A DNA stretch of 64,000 nt from Spirulinaceae cyanobacterium SM2_1_0 (GCA_012031265.1 JAAUTY010000008.1:39899-103898); one strand, 5' to 3'; positions 46,260 to 55,700 are shown, counted from the first letter of the stretch. Translations and numbers: made by a program. The notes: a model not told the origin generated them from the sequence alone.

Positions 46260-46841
46260 CTATTCGGCTGCTGCGTCGGGAGCAGGCGGTGGGTCGTCGT
46301 TGTTGGGTGACTGGGGGAGCGATCGCCCGACCCCTGCCCCGCGATCATAGATTTCAATATCCCACTGACCCGAACGGTTGGTCTCAAAAGCAACAAACCG
46401 CCCATCACCACTGATCGTCGGGTGGCGGACTTCGCCGAGCAAGTCACGGGTGATCGGCGTCGCGCTCAGGGTCTGGCGGTCGTAGATGAAAATATCCGGT
46501 TTGCCCAACTGCTCCGAGACGTAGACGATGTAGCGACCGTCGGCGCTGATGTCGGGCTGGTCGTGGAGTGTTCCGGGCTGGTTCAGGCCGGGCAGCGTCA
46601 GCAATTGGCGACGCTGCTGGTCGTAAACAAAGATATGGCGCTGGTTGCGGCGATCGGAGGCAAAGACGAGATAGCGACCGTTGTAGGAGAGGCGGGGGTG
46701 TTGGTCGGCGCGGCGGCTGTTGAGGGTGGCGTTGGTGGCTTGCGGCGGCGGGGTGACATAGCCGCGATCGCTACAGCCCAGCAGTCCCAGGGCGAGGACA
46801 CTGGCGATCGCGACACCGCGCCAGGACTCAAAGCGTGCCAT
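46260..46841 (-). CDS. TolB-like beta-propeller lipoprotein
   Basis: The 193-residue protein has a lipoprotein signal (VLALGLLGC, lipobox Cys) and three or four PD40/TolB-like blades: HPRLSYNGRYLVFASDRR, DQPDISADGRYIVYVSEQ, HPTISGDGRFVAFETNRSG. ATG 46841 lies 14 nt before the end of the pedR-like gene, so the two overlap and may be coupled. The role is open; such propellers often bind peptides or the outer membrane. Confidence 0.85.
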   Translation of the reverse strand: MARFESWRGVAIASVLALGLLGCSDRGYVTPPPQATNATLNSRRADQHPRLSYNGRYLVFASDRRNQRHIFVYDQQRRQLLTLPGLNQPGTLHDQPDISADGRYIVYVSEQLGKPDIFIYDRQTLSATPITRDLLGEVRHPTISGDGRFVAFETNRSGQWDIEIYDRGAGVGRSLPQSPNNDDPPPAPDAAAE

Positions 46842-47091
46842 CAACCGGCAAATGACAGCAATTCACATCATCCAGGCAGACTTTGCCCCACTGCAACGCC
46901 CAACGCACCAGTGCCACGCGGTTGCCAGTTGAAGTTTTAGTCAAAACATTGCTGATGTGATTGTCAACAGTGCGCTTACTAATTTCCAAGCGATCCGCAA
47001 TTTCCTGATTGCTCAGACCGCCGGCGACCAAGTCAACAATCTGCATCTCCCGCTCCGAGAGCGAGACGGGCACAGATTTGCTCTCTGCCAT
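46828..47091 (-). CDS. pedR: LuxR-type small regulator, PedR-like
   Basis: The 87-residue protein is almost only a GerE helix-turn-helix: LSEREMQIVDLVAGGLSNQEIADRLEISKRTVDNHISNVL. The C-terminal NRVALVRWALQWGKVCLDD with Cys72, Cys78 and Cys79 fits PedR. In Synechocystis PedR binds DNA when the photosynthetic electron flow is low, and thioredoxin inactivates it by cysteine reduction. No receiver domain is present. It overlaps the start of the downstream propeller lipoprotein by 14 nt. Confidence 0.8.
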   Translation of the reverse strand: MAESKSVPVSLSEREMQIVDLVAGGLSNQEIADRLEISKRTVDNHISNVLTKTSTGNRVALVRWALQWGKVCLDDVNCCHLPVDGTL

Positions 47092-47257
47092 TGCGATCCC
47101 TACCTCTGGTTATATTTACTCAGCAAATTATTTTCATTCTAGGAGATTGTTGCCGGACTTGTGATCAGCGCCGTTATTTGATCTGGGCAATTTCTGCGCC
47201 AATTCAGACCGACTGAAGCGACCGGCGCGCGATCGCCCCCCGCCCAGCCATCGGGAC

Positions 47258-48118
47258 TCACCCCTTCACCCCACTCCCCGTTTCGGTGGGGATGATGTAG
47301 CGCTGCACAAAGACAAAGAGCAACAGCACCGGGGCAACTGACAGGACGGAACCAGCCGCAATCAAGCGCCAGTCGAGGGTAAATGTACCAGCCAGCTTCG
47401 CGACTCCGAGCGGCAGCGTGTAAAGTTCGGGACGATCGACGGCGATCAGTGGCCAGTAGAAGTCGCTCCAGGAACCGATAAAAACGAAGATCGCCAGCGT
47501 GATCAGGGCGGGACGGACGGCGGGCAGCATGATGTGCCACCACAGCCCCAACTCGGAACAACCATCGATGCGGGCAGCTTCTTCTAGCTCCTTGGGCACG
47601 CCCTGAAAGGCCTGACGGAGCAGAAAAATGCCGAAGGCTGAAGCCAAGTAGGGAAAGATGATGCCGAAGTAAGTGTTGCGGAGATTGAGCTGGACGGTCA
47701 GCACATAGAGCGGGATCGCCACGATCTGAAAGGGAATGGCGATCGTGGCGATGATCGTCGCGAATAGGGCATCGCGGCCCCGAAAATCCAGCCGTGCGAG
47801 GGGATAAGCGGCGAGTGAGCAGAAGGTCAGATTCAGCACCACGGTCAACACTGCGACGAGAACGCTATTGAAGATATAGCGTCCAAAATTTCTGTCGGTC
47901 TGCCAGACTTTGACAAAGTTATTCAGCGTCGGCTGTTGGGGGATGGGCAGGCTGAAGACTTCTTCCAACGGGCCTTTGAGTGCCGTGCCGATCAGCCAGA
48001 GCAGAGGGAAGAGCATGGCGATCGCGATCACTCCCAGCAGCAAGTACAGACCGGTGAGCCTGACTGCCGGTCGTGCCCAGAGCGATCGCCAAAACCCAAC
48101 CCTAGCCGCAGATGACAT
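47258..48118 (-). CDS. Carbohydrate ABC transporter permease (MalG/UgpE type), orphan
   Basis: The 286-residue protein has six membrane helices. The EAA loop is EEAARIDGCSELGLWWHIML and the C-terminal part RYIIPTETGSGVKG is typical of the second permease. The start is ATG 48118. No binding protein, partner permease or ATPase is adjacent, so it must work with components encoded elsewhere. It differs clearly from the permease at 7689. Downstream is pedR, upstream the 5-formyl-THF gene, both on the same strand. Confidence 0.9.
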   Translation of the reverse strand: MSSAARVGFWRSLWARPAVRLTGLYLLLGVIAIAMLFPLLWLIGTALKGPLEEVFSLPIPQQPTLNNFVKVWQTDRNFGRYIFNSVLVAVLTVVLNLTFCSLAAYPLARLDFRGRDALFATIIATIAIPFQIVAIPLYVLTVQLNLRNTYFGIIFPYLASAFGIFLLRQAFQGVPKELEEAARIDGCSELGLWWHIMLPAVRPALITLAIFVFIGSWSDFYWPLIAVDRPELYTLPLGVAKLAGTFTLDWRLIAAGSVLSVAPVLLLFVFVQRYIIPTETGSGVKG

Positions 48119-48140
48119 AGCCAATAATTCTCAACAACTC

Positions 48141-48707
48141 TCAAGCGGTCGTGCGCGGATGCCAGCCCACCTCGCTACAAAAGCCAGTCAGGGGGCGATC
48201 CCAGGGTTCGACCGGCAACGAATCTTGCAGCGCGCTGTGAAAAAGGATGCCGATGGTCGGTACAGCGAACCACTCGGGTAACTGTAGCATCCGATCGTAG
48301 AAGCCGCCGCCATAGCCGAGACGGTAGCCCTGGCGATCGCCTGCCACTGCGGGCACCAGGATCAGGTCAACCTCATTGGCATCGATCAGCGGTGCATCGG
48401 CCTCGGGTTCCAGAATGCCGTAGGCTCCGGGCTGCAAGGGGCGATCGCGCCACCAACGATGCCAGTACAATTCTCGACCCACGCAACGCGGTAGACCCCA
48501 GCGCTTTTCCAAATCTTGCCAAAGCGGACTGAGATCGGGTTCTTGGCGGTGGCTGACGTAGGCGAGGACGGTTTCGGCTTGTTGAAATGGCGGCAAAGCG
48601 CGCAGATTTTGGCAGAGGCGATCGCTCCAGTCGCGCCAAGTGGATGCCGGGAGCGATCGCCGCTGAGCCAGCAGTTGACGGCGGCGGGCGCGTTTCTCAG
48701 GATGCAT
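48141..48707 (-). CDS. 5-formyltetrahydrofolate cyclo-ligase
   Basis: The 188-residue protein has the N-terminal basic block KRARRRQLLAQRRSLP and the C-terminal catalytic signature DRQGYRLGYGGGFYDRML, the ATP/folate site. It converts 5-formyl-THF to 5,10-methenyl-THF and so returns a storage folate to the pool. It is 22 bp upstream of the orphan permease on the same strand. Confidence 0.93.
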   Translation of the reverse strand: MHPEKRARRRQLLAQRRSLPASTWRDWSDRLCQNLRALPPFQQAETVLAYVSHRQEPDLSPLWQDLEKRWGLPRCVGRELYWHRWWRDRPLQPGAYGILEPEADAPLIDANEVDLILVPAVAGDRQGYRLGYGGGFYDRMLQLPEWFAVPTIGILFHSALQDSLPVEPWDRPLTGFCSEVGWHPRTTA

Positions 48708-48866
48708 GGCAGCAGTGGCTGTCAGAAGCGATGCTCAGCGCATTTGTAGGATACCAAGGCAGTAGTCGTGTAGAGCGTGCGTTCTATACGATTCCCCGGC
48801 AGCAAACCAGTGCCCTATGTGCAACCTCATGATTTGCGGCCTGGCCGAACCTTTGCCAACACGCAC

Positions 48867-50345
48867 TTAGGAGTTGACCGCCAGCGGCGGCTCGCTCGCA
48901 CTGGCGAGAAAATCACCCAGCCATTGCTTGAGGCGGTAGGTTGCCCGACAGTCATCCTCGTTGTAGCGCACGATCGCGTTCAGCAACTGGCGATCGCCCT
49001 GTCGCAGCCAGCGGTCGTACCAGCAGACCGTCTGGTCGCCACTGGCATCGGCATCACGCCAGGCGAAGCCCAGCCACTTCGCCAGCGTCTTGAGCGAGTA
49101 GTTCTCGACCGGCATCGCCACCGATTGCGTCACCCAAGCATGAATATCGACAAAGCGATCCAAGGATTCCGGCAGCACCGCATGAGCGGTCTTGTACAGT
49201 GCGGCCAGTCGCTTCACCGTATCGACTTCGTAGGCGGCGAAGTGGAAGACTGGCGCGCCCGGATAGCGGAGTAACAACGCGAGAAACTGCTGCCAGATCA
49301 GTGGCTCTTCGCTGGGATCTTCGGCGAGAAAGGCGTGAAAGCGCTCTGTCCCTGTGCGATGGTTCACCACGAGCACGCCGAGGAGAAAATCGAGATTACG
49401 ATCCGGCTCTGCTTCGATGTCGAAGTACAGCTCGATCGCAGCACTGGGCAGCGGCGGATGATAAGCCAGCGGCCGGTCGGCGAGGAGTAATGGCTGGGCT
49501 TGCAGGAGGGCGCGGGCTTGCGATCGCAGCTGACTGACAATCTCGGGCGCGATCCGCTCCGCATCTTGCCAAGGATCGAGCTGTGCGAGAGCGGCGAGAT
49601 TATCAACGCCGAGGGTTTGCAAATCGCGATAGCGGCTGGGCGTGATCCCCGGCACGAGCGAGAGATGCTGTTGGGCACGCGCTTCGGTCTGGCAGTAGCT
49701 CAGCCATTGGCAAAGGCTGCACCGCTGGCGCGAAATGAACACTTCTGGAGCGGTGGCGGCGGCTCTGACTTGCTCACATTCGGCGATCGCTGCCCGCAAA
49801 CGCGGCTGCCAGTTCGCCAGATCGACGCGATACACCTGCTGCTCCCGCAACACTAGCTCCGGACTGACCACCGGCGCGCCTTGCAGTTGCTCCAGCAGTT
49901 CAGCATGGAGTGTCGTCACTAGCTTATACTCGGGCTTCGGCCGCTTGCCGAGCTTGACATTCACCGGCTGGTAGCTCCAGTCTCCCCAGCGCGATCGCCC
50001 CGGCTGTTTCACGAGAAATGTCGGTCGCCCGAGAAATTCGAGGGTCGCGTCGGCACTTAGGGCCTTGCCAGTTCCCAGCAACACGCCACGATAAACGCAG
50101 CTCGCCCCCGCCGCCATTAATGCCGCCGTCACGGCTGCCCCGGCCGCCCAGTCCCCACGCGGATACTCTGGCCGCACCCAGTCGTAGTTCGTGAGCAGGT
50201 CATTAATTTGTTGCTGGTTTTCCTGACGCAGCTTCTGGATGAATTCGCGTTCAGGATCTTGCTGGCGGCGATCGCCCCACAAGTTGAGAAAAAAGCGGCG
50301 ATCGCAGCGCTTGTAGGCCAGTAATAAGTCGTCAGTCAGCAGCAT
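48867..50345 (-). CDS. TM0106-family RecB-like nuclease with predicted Fe-S cluster and RNase H-like exonuclease
   Basis: From ATG 50345 the protein has 492 residues. The Cas4/RecB-like half starts LLLAYKRCDRRFFLNLWG and ends with CSLCQWLSYC; with the first Cys14 it forms the four-Cys Fe-S pattern. The middle has helix-hairpin-helix sequence SRYRDLQTLGVDNLAAL. The second half is a DEDD exonuclease-like domain: AIELYFDIEAEPD, FHFAAYEVDTVKRL, VDIHAWVTQS, and YNEDDCRATYRLK. It should act in DNA repair or recombination. Function in cyanobacteria is untested. It is divergent from the C-DES-like gene. Confidence 0.85.
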   Translation of the reverse strand: MLLTDDLLLAYKRCDRRFFLNLWGDRRQQDPEREFIQKLRQENQQQINDLLTNYDWVRPEYPRGDWAAGAAVTAALMAAGASCVYRGVLLGTGKALSADATLEFLGRPTFLVKQPGRSRWGDWSYQPVNVKLGKRPKPEYKLVTTLHAELLEQLQGAPVVSPELVLREQQVYRVDLANWQPRLRAAIAECEQVRAAATAPEVFISRQRCSLCQWLSYCQTEARAQQHLSLVPGITPSRYRDLQTLGVDNLAALAQLDPWQDAERIAPEIVSQLRSQARALLQAQPLLLADRPLAYHPPLPSAAIELYFDIEAEPDRNLDFLLGVLVVNHRTGTERFHAFLAEDPSEEPLIWQQFLALLLRYPGAPVFHFAAYEVDTVKRLAALYKTAHAVLPESLDRFVDIHAWVTQSVAMPVENYSLKTLAKWLGFAWRDADASGDQTVCWYDRWLRQGDRQLLNAIVRYNEDDCRATYRLKQWLGDFLASASEPPLAVNS

Positions 50346-50470
50346 TCGCGGGCAAGACTCGGCTCCGACAGCCGGGGACGCAGGGGAAAAGGTTGTAGAG
50401 ACGCCCCAAACTCCGTAGTAGAGTAGAATGGGCAATTTGCTTTCCAGATTAACCTGAAACTTCAATCCTT

Positions 50471-51661
50471 ATGTCGAGCGTTTCGTCAGCACCGACAGCG
50501 ATCAAACAGCACCGGCAGCAATTTCCGGGTCTCACGAACAAGGCCTACTTCAACTTCGGCGGCCAGGGGACGATGCCACAGACAGCCCTCGAAGCGATCT
50601 ACAAAGCCTACGACCACATCCAGCAACAAGGCCCCTTCAGCGCCCGGGTCAACGACTGGATTCGCCAAGAAGCAGATCTGACCCGGCAGGCGATCGCCTC
50701 GGAGTTGAATGTGTCTGCCGAAACCATTGCCCTGACGGAAAATGTCACTGCTGGCTGCAATATCGCGATTTGGGGCATCGACTGGCAACCAGGCGATCGC
50801 ATCTTGCTCACTGACTGCGAGCACCCCGGCGTCATCGCCATCGTCAAGGAGGTGGCCCGCCGCTTCCGCGTCAAGGTCACCACTTGCCCCATTGCCGCCA
50901 CCCTCAACCGGGGCAACCCCGCCGCCGTGATCGAGCAGCATTTGCAGCCGACCACCCGCCTCGTGATCGTCTCGCATTTGTTGTGGAATACCGGCCAGGT
51001 GTTACCCCTCGCCGACATTATTGAAGTCTGCCACAACTACTCCCAGAGCACCCGCCCGGTTTATGTCTTGGTTGATGCTGCCCAGTCGGCTGGCTCCCTA
51101 CCGCTCAATCTCACTGGCCTCGATCCCGATTTCTATGCCTTCACCGGGCATAAATGGTTCTGCGGTCCCGCCGGTGTCGGGGCGCTTTATATTCGTCCCG
51201 AGGTCTTTGCCGATCTTGCCCCCACCTTCGTTGGTTGGCGCAGTGTCCAGCTCGACAGTGGCGGGATGCCCGTGAATTGGCAACCCGATAGCCGTCGTTA
51301 TGAAGTTGCCACCACCGCCTTTCCCCAATACGCCGGACTCCGCGCGGCGATCGCCGTTCACCGCCAATGGGGCACCCCCAAAGAACGCTACACCCAAATC
51401 TGTAGCCACAGCGAATACCTCTGGCAGCAACTCTCACAATTGCCCCAGGTCAACTGCCTGCGCGCCACGCCCCCTGAAGCCGGACTCGTCTCCTTCCAGC
51501 TCAACTCCACGATCTCGCACCGCCAGTTCGTCGAGTTTCTCGAACAGCAAAACTTCCTACTGCGCACCCTCGTCAGCCCCGACTGCATCCGCGCTTGTGT
51601 TCACTACTTCACACTGCCGTCTGAAATTGATGCCCTCGTCAAAGTCATCGGCAACCTCTAG
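50471..51661 (+). CDS. Class V aminotransferase, L-cysteine/cystine C-S lyase-like (C-DES)
   Basis: The 396-residue PLP enzyme has the Schiff-base Lys228 in FTGHKWF, Asp202 in YVLVDAAQSAG and NFGGQGTMPQTALEAIYKA at the N-terminus. It resembles the Synechocystis cystine C-S lyase and SufS/IscS more distantly. The SufS catalytic-Cys loop is not evident near residue 350 (VSPDCIRACVHYF). It may supply persulfide from cystine for iron-sulfur centres. Substrate remains inference. Confidence 0.85.
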   Translation: MSSVSSAPTAIKQHRQQFPGLTNKAYFNFGGQGTMPQTALEAIYKAYDHIQQQGPFSARVNDWIRQEADLTRQAIASELNVSAETIALTENVTAGCNIAIWGIDWQPGDRILLTDCEHPGVIAIVKEVARRFRVKVTTCPIAATLNRGNPAAVIEQHLQPTTRLVIVSHLLWNTGQVLPLADIIEVCHNYSQSTRPVYVLVDAAQSAGSLPLNLTGLDPDFYAFTGHKWFCGPAGVGALYIRPEVFADLAPTFVGWRSVQLDSGGMPVNWQPDSRRYEVATTAFPQYAGLRAAIAVHRQWGTPKERYTQICSHSEYLWQQLSQLPQVNCLRATPPEAGLVSFQLNSTISHRQFVEFLEQQNFLLRTLVSPDCIRACVHYFTLPSEIDALVKVIGNL

Positions 51662-52029
51662 CATTGACCGCATCGCCACTCGACGCAGCAATAACAAATC
51701 TGGTATCCACACCCCAAACTAAACCCCTCGCCCAACCCTCTCCCAAGCTGGAGGCAGGGCTAGGGATGAGAAATACGATTCCTGGGTTCTGAGGACAGGA
51801 TTGGGGATAACTGACCTGTGCGATGCTGCTGATTAGATCTAGCGCACCCGCAATCTATTCTATGAAAGTACCCCCAATGCCCTCGACTTCTGTACGACCC
51901 AACGTGCCGAAGACTAGTACAGGATGGTGGAAATGAGATGCCCATTCAAAATCCCCAGGATTCCCGTATTGCAGGCACTCAGAACTCAAAATTTAGAATT
52001 CAAAACTCCGCGTAGCGGTACTAGACCCG
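51662..52029. other. Gene-free stretch with repeat copy D
   Basis: This gap holds a CCTCTCCCAAGCTGGAGGC hairpin-like element at 51736-51756 and repeat copy D at 51914-52024. No ORF is supported. Confidence 0.6.
51914..52024 (+). repeat. 111-bp CTAG-bounded interspersed repeat, copy D
   Basis: CTAGTACAGGATGGTGGAAA to CTCCGCGTAGCGGTACTAG, 111 bp, nearly identical to copy B. It ends 5 bp before the stop codon of the DUF6464-like gene, which lies on the minus strand. Confidence 0.93.
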
Positions 52030-52290
52030 CTACTGTTGGTTGTTGGGACCGTAGCGCCCTGAGTCGTGATCGTCATGGCGATCGCCTGGCGCATAATCAC
52101 CACAAGTCTCACAGGGGCCGCTGGGGTTGACGGCGCAGCGGAGGAATGCTGAGTGGGCATTGTAGCGACAGGTGCGCTGGCGATCGCGCCGACCGGCGAT
52201 CAGGTTTTGCCGTTGCTGCGCGAATACCAGCCGTCGTTTGATGCGAGCGTGCGATTGTAGCCGCAAACGTTCAAAAACACAGGTAGCCAT
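52030..52290 (-). CDS. DUF6464-like small protein
   Basis: The 86-residue protein has the block TCRYNAHSAFLRCAVNPSG followed by PCETCGDYAP, which I associate with the cyanobacterial family DUF6464; three Cys could bind a metal. The N-terminal part is very basic and Gln-rich. Function is unknown. It is bounded by repeat copy D on its 3' side and by the PstS-like gene upstream on the same strand. Confidence 0.7.
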   Translation of the reverse strand: MATCVFERLRLQSHARIKRRLVFAQQRQNLIAGRRDRQRTCRYNAHSAFLRCAVNPSGPCETCGDYAPGDRHDDHDSGRYGPNNQQ

Positions 52291-52385
52291 AACAAAACCG
52301 GTCGGCAGCCGTCGATTTCGGGTTTCCTCAAGGGAATCATAAGGGTTTTTTGGACTTTGGGGTCACGGCGGCCGCGTCCCTAACC

Positions 52386-53309
52386 CTAAGGGGTATTGTT
52401 CACTGCCTGCTGACCGGCGGGCGAGCCGACAAAGCCGAGGAATGCGGCGACCTCATCGCTCGCCGGTTCCTGGTAGACATAGGCGAGTTGCCGTTGCAGA
52501 GGGTAGTTGTTGGCTCGGGGGTTGATGCCATCGACGAGGAGCGAGCGCGCTGTACTCTGATTCGCGACCTGTACATAGGTGGCGTAGCCGATGCCGTCGG
52601 TGCCGAGTTGCTGAATCATCCCCGTCGTCTCGTCGCGGGGCATCGTCGTGATATTGGGGGCATTGCCAAACGGCTGACCGTCGAGCACGATGTCTTGAAA
52701 TGCCTGATGCGTGCCACTGACCGGCGGCCGATTGATCACCCGAATCGTGGCATTCGGGCCGCCAATTTCCTGCCAGTTGGTGATCTGTCCCGTGAAAATC
52801 CCGCGCACTTGCTCCGTCGTGAGTGTGCCATTGAAAGGATTGTCGATGCCGACAATGATGGCGATCGCATCGGGGCGCACGGTCACCGCCTGCAAGCCTT
52901 GGCTCTCCTCCTCGGGGGTCAAGGCGCGTGACACCGCCGCAATATCAATTTCACCGGCGGCGACCCGCTGCAAGCCTATGCTGCTGCCCTGCGCTTGCAG
53001 GATCACGCTCGCCCCACCAAACTGCTGCTCGAACTGACTTTTCAGCGCCGTGTTGATCTGCGCCATGCTCGTGGAGCCATCGATGCGAATCGTCGTGCCT
53101 GCCGCAACGTCGCTGGGGGGCGGAAAGTTGTTGGCTGTTGGCGTTGACCCGGGGTCACTGGTTTGACTGCCGGGATTGTTCTGCTGACCGCCGCCTGTCA
53201 GGTTCGCCAGCGTACCGCTGCGCTGCAACCACCAAAAGCCGCCAGCGAGAATAATGATGGTGATCACCAATGCCAGAATCAGCGGGAGGGTTTCGTTTTT
53301 CTGCGACAT
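52386..53309 (-). CDS. PstS-like substrate-binding protein with N-terminal membrane anchor
   Basis: From ATG 53309 it has 307 residues: a single membrane segment (LPLILALVITIIILAGGFWWL), a Gln/Asn/Ser/Pro linker, then the phosphate-binding-type fold. DGSTSMAQINTALKSQFE is the anion-binding opening, followed by AAGEIDIAAVSRALTPEE, and RVINRPPVSGTHQAFQDI. No pst genes are adjacent. Such anchored PstS-like proteins may bind phosphate or serve another role. The spacer resembles those in cyanobacterial relatives. Confidence 0.85.
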   Translation of the reverse strand: MSQKNETLPLILALVITIIILAGGFWWLQRSGTLANLTGGGQQNNPGSQTSDPGSTPTANNFPPPSDVAAGTTIRIDGSTSMAQINTALKSQFEQQFGGASVILQAQGSSIGLQRVAAGEIDIAAVSRALTPEEESQGLQAVTVRPDAIAIIVGIDNPFNGTLTTEQVRGIFTGQITNWQEIGGPNATIRVINRPPVSGTHQAFQDIVLDGQPFGNAPNITTMPRDETTGMIQQLGTDGIGYATYVQVANQSTARSLLVDGINPRANNYPLQRQLAYVYQEPASDEVAAFLGFVGSPAGQQAVNNTP

Positions 53310-53420
53310 GGTAGGGGTGCGTGAGTGTTTGCGATTGGACTGGCGATGCGATCGCCGCTTACTCATTACAGAAGCGTCAGGGGCAATTCCGAATGTGCGT
53401 CGTGTACTCGCCGTCCCGTA

Positions 53421-54662
53421 TTAAGCGATGCTGCCGCGCTTGCGGGCTTCCTTGTAGGATGTCCCGACATTGCGTAGACCGGCGCGGATCATCTGTTGCT
53501 CGAGCAGGGAGAAAAAGCGGGCGCGATCGCCGCCCCGGACTACGGCCTGGTTGTGGGCTTCGGCGAGAGCAACCGGATAGCCATCCCCTTTATACACCTG
53601 ACCCAGCATGATGCTGAGCGCCTGCTCAAACAAGTCGGTGTCGGTAGCGACCCAAGCGGGGACTTCGATACGGGCGATTTCGGTGCCGACATGGACATAG
53701 CAGAAGTAAATTCGTAGTGATTCGCTGTAGAGATCGAGAATTTTCGCCGAACTCTGCCAGAGCGGACCGCGTTGACCCGGTTCCAGTTGGCTCGCCCAGA
53801 GGGCGGTATCCCGCAGCGGATCGACGACTTGGCAGGGCAGGCGATCGCCGCGATCGCCACAGTGTGAGAGACAGTTGGGTTCACTAAATTTGCACGCTTC
53901 CAAGCGTAGGAAATTGGTGGCTTCGCTGCTCCGCGAGGCACTGAGATACCCCATGAGCGGCACACCTGCCTGCTGCAACTGCTCCCAAGCCGCGAGGATC
54001 GGCGGCAACAGGCGATCGCGGGCCTCACTGGGCACACTTTCCAAAAACCAATAAATTAGCGAGCCATCGACCATCGCCAAATTGGGCAAGCGCGAGTAAC
54101 GCGGTGCTTCGACCCACTGTTGCGCCAAGTCAGCGAGAACTTCGGCCTCCGAGACGGTGCGTCGGTATCCCATCCATTCTTCAGTACGAATCCCCCACTG
54201 CCGCGAAATATAGAGATCTTCGGGTTTATAAAAAACCTCCGGCAGGCTATCGAGTAGTGGGTGTAAACTCTGCCCGTAGTGCAAGGCGATCCGACCGACA
54301 TTGAGTAGGTAGCAGTAGGCAATTTCATGATGCGAGGGCGCAATCTGTGAGCCGTCGGTTGCGAAGACAGTATGTTTTGCAGGCGGAACCCGCAGGTCGT
54401 GGCGGGTCGCCAATGACTCCACCGGGCTGGCGGCTGCAAACAGGAGGCGATCGCGCCACTGCTGTTGAGCTGCCACCAGCTCAGTCTGCTGTGTTTCAGC
54501 CCGCGTCAACAACCGCTGCGCCAGTTCAAGACGTTGGCGACTTGCTTTAGCTTCGAGTTGCAAGTGCTGGCTGATTTGGGGCAGTTGTCCAGCGAGTTTT
54601 GCCAGATCGAGCATGGGGACACACAGTTGATTTTTGACCATCTTAACCGGTAGTTTATCCAT
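53421..54662 (-). CDS. NurA-domain nuclease-like protein
   Basis: The 413-residue protein shows the NurA motifs ATDGSQIAPSHHEIAYCYLL and AMVDGSLIYWFLES with the metal-binding Asp of each, and a C-terminal YPVALAEAHNQAVVRGGDR. NurA is a 5'-3' nuclease that works with the HerA helicase in archaea; bacterial relatives lack a fixed partner. The N-terminal helix is long and Gln/Leu-rich. No HerA-like gene is in the window. Confidence 0.85.
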   Translation of the reverse strand: MDKLPVKMVKNQLCVPMLDLAKLAGQLPQISQHLQLEAKASRQRLELAQRLLTRAETQQTELVAAQQQWRDRLLFAAASPVESLATRHDLRVPPAKHTVFATDGSQIAPSHHEIAYCYLLNVGRIALHYGQSLHPLLDSLPEVFYKPEDLYISRQWGIRTEEWMGYRRTVSEAEVLADLAQQWVEAPRYSRLPNLAMVDGSLIYWFLESVPSEARDRLLPPILAAWEQLQQAGVPLMGYLSASRSSEATNFLRLEACKFSEPNCLSHCGDRGDRLPCQVVDPLRDTALWASQLEPGQRGPLWQSSAKILDLYSESLRIYFCYVHVGTEIARIEVPAWVATDTDLFEQALSIMLGQVYKGDGYPVALAEAHNQAVVRGGDRARFFSLLEQQMIRAGLRNVGTSYKEARKRGSIA

Positions 54663-54917
54663 TGGTTAAGGAGGCAACAGAGAAGATTGGGCAGCTCTAA
54701 GCAGGAGCCGGTCAGGTTGCAGCGTGATGATTACAAGCCGCTGTGAATTTTGAAAACAGCACCAGTCTCTAGCCTGCGAGATCAAGTCAAGGCAGCGCTT
54801 TCGTTGCCGCTAGCAGCCGAGATTACGATAGATGAGTGGGTCAGAAACGGTGACCCGTCTCGGCGAGCCCGTGTTAAGATCAACTCTAAAGATAGTGAGC
54901 TAAGCAAGATTTCAACC

Positions 54918-55322
54918 ATGATTGAAAAAGTCAAGAAAACTGAACAAGAATGGCGTGAAAAACTAACTCCCGAACAATTTCAGGTCACGCGCAAAAAAGG
55001 GACAGAACGGGCTTTTACGGGTGAATACCACAATAATAAAGCCGCCGGAATTTATAAATGTGTCTGCTGTGGAACTGAACTGTTTAGCTCCGATGCCAAG
55101 TACGACTCCGGCACCGGATGGCCCTCCTTCTGGAAGCCAGTTGCCGAAGCCAATGTAGCCTACGAGGAAGATGGTAGCTTATTCATGCGCCGGACTGAAG
55201 TTCTCTGTGCCGCCTGCGATGCGCATCTCGGTCATGTCTTCAACGACGGCCCGCGCCCAACTGGTCAGCGCTTCTGCATGAATTCGGCGGCCTTGGATTT
55301 TGTCCCCGCTAGTGATACCTGA
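54918..55322 (+). CDS. msrB: Peptide-methionine (R)-S-oxide reductase
   Basis: From ATG 54918 the protein has 134 residues. It has [11 protein letters not shown] and [14 protein letters not shown], the two CxxC zinc sites, and the catalytic Cys in [12 protein letters not shown]. It repairs methionine-R-sulfoxide. The frame is open to TTG 54750, which would add 56 residues of unclear value (a long amphipathic segment); I prefer the internal start because it fits the family length. Confidence 0.93.
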   Translation: MIEKVKKTEQEWREKLTPEQFQVTRKKGTERAFTGEYHNNKAAGIYKCVCCGTELFSSDAKYDSGTGWPSFWKPVAEANVAYEEDGSLFMRRTEVLCAACDAHLGHVFNDGPRPTGQRFCMNSAALDFVPASDT

Positions 55323-55700
55323 TTCACTTCCTGCCTTTCCACTCAAGGGCTGCTTCTGCACATCCTGAATCCGCTCCATCACCACAAAGCCAGGAGTGAG
55401 TGGGAATGTCTCTTGGTTTTGTGGCCCTGCGTTTCTACGGAACAGGCTGATGCCTACAACACACTGGCACGAACGCCAACATCCTCAAATCTCTCTCCCA
55501 AGCTGGGAGAGGGATTTAGGGTGTTTTTCGCGCTAGTTGCGACGACGCCGTTTACAATCGGGGAAATCACCGCCATTGGCGATCGCGCAAGCACGACGAA
55601 TAGAATAACCGAGGTTGATGGTTGGAAACGGCGCAGATGCCTTGCTTAGTGCTAATCCCGCTTTGTCTCCGGCAATCAGCTAAACTTGCTCCAACTGGTT
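55323..55700. other. Gene-free stretch with a CTCTCCCA hairpin
   Basis: A hairpin CTCTCCCA-AGC-TGGGAGAG lies at 55493-55511 with GTGTTTTT 11 bases after it, so it could be a terminator or a copy of the widespread CCTCTCCCA repeat. No ORF is convincing. Confidence 0.5.

Noticed and set aside
54750..54917. N-terminal extension of msrB from a TTG codon
   Set aside because: It exceeds the usual MsrB length and has no motif; kept only as an alternative start.
55430..55475. Similarity of a segment to 15970-16010 (GGAACAGGCT and CAACACxCT)
   Set aside because: Only ~25 loosely matching bases; not enough to call a repeat.
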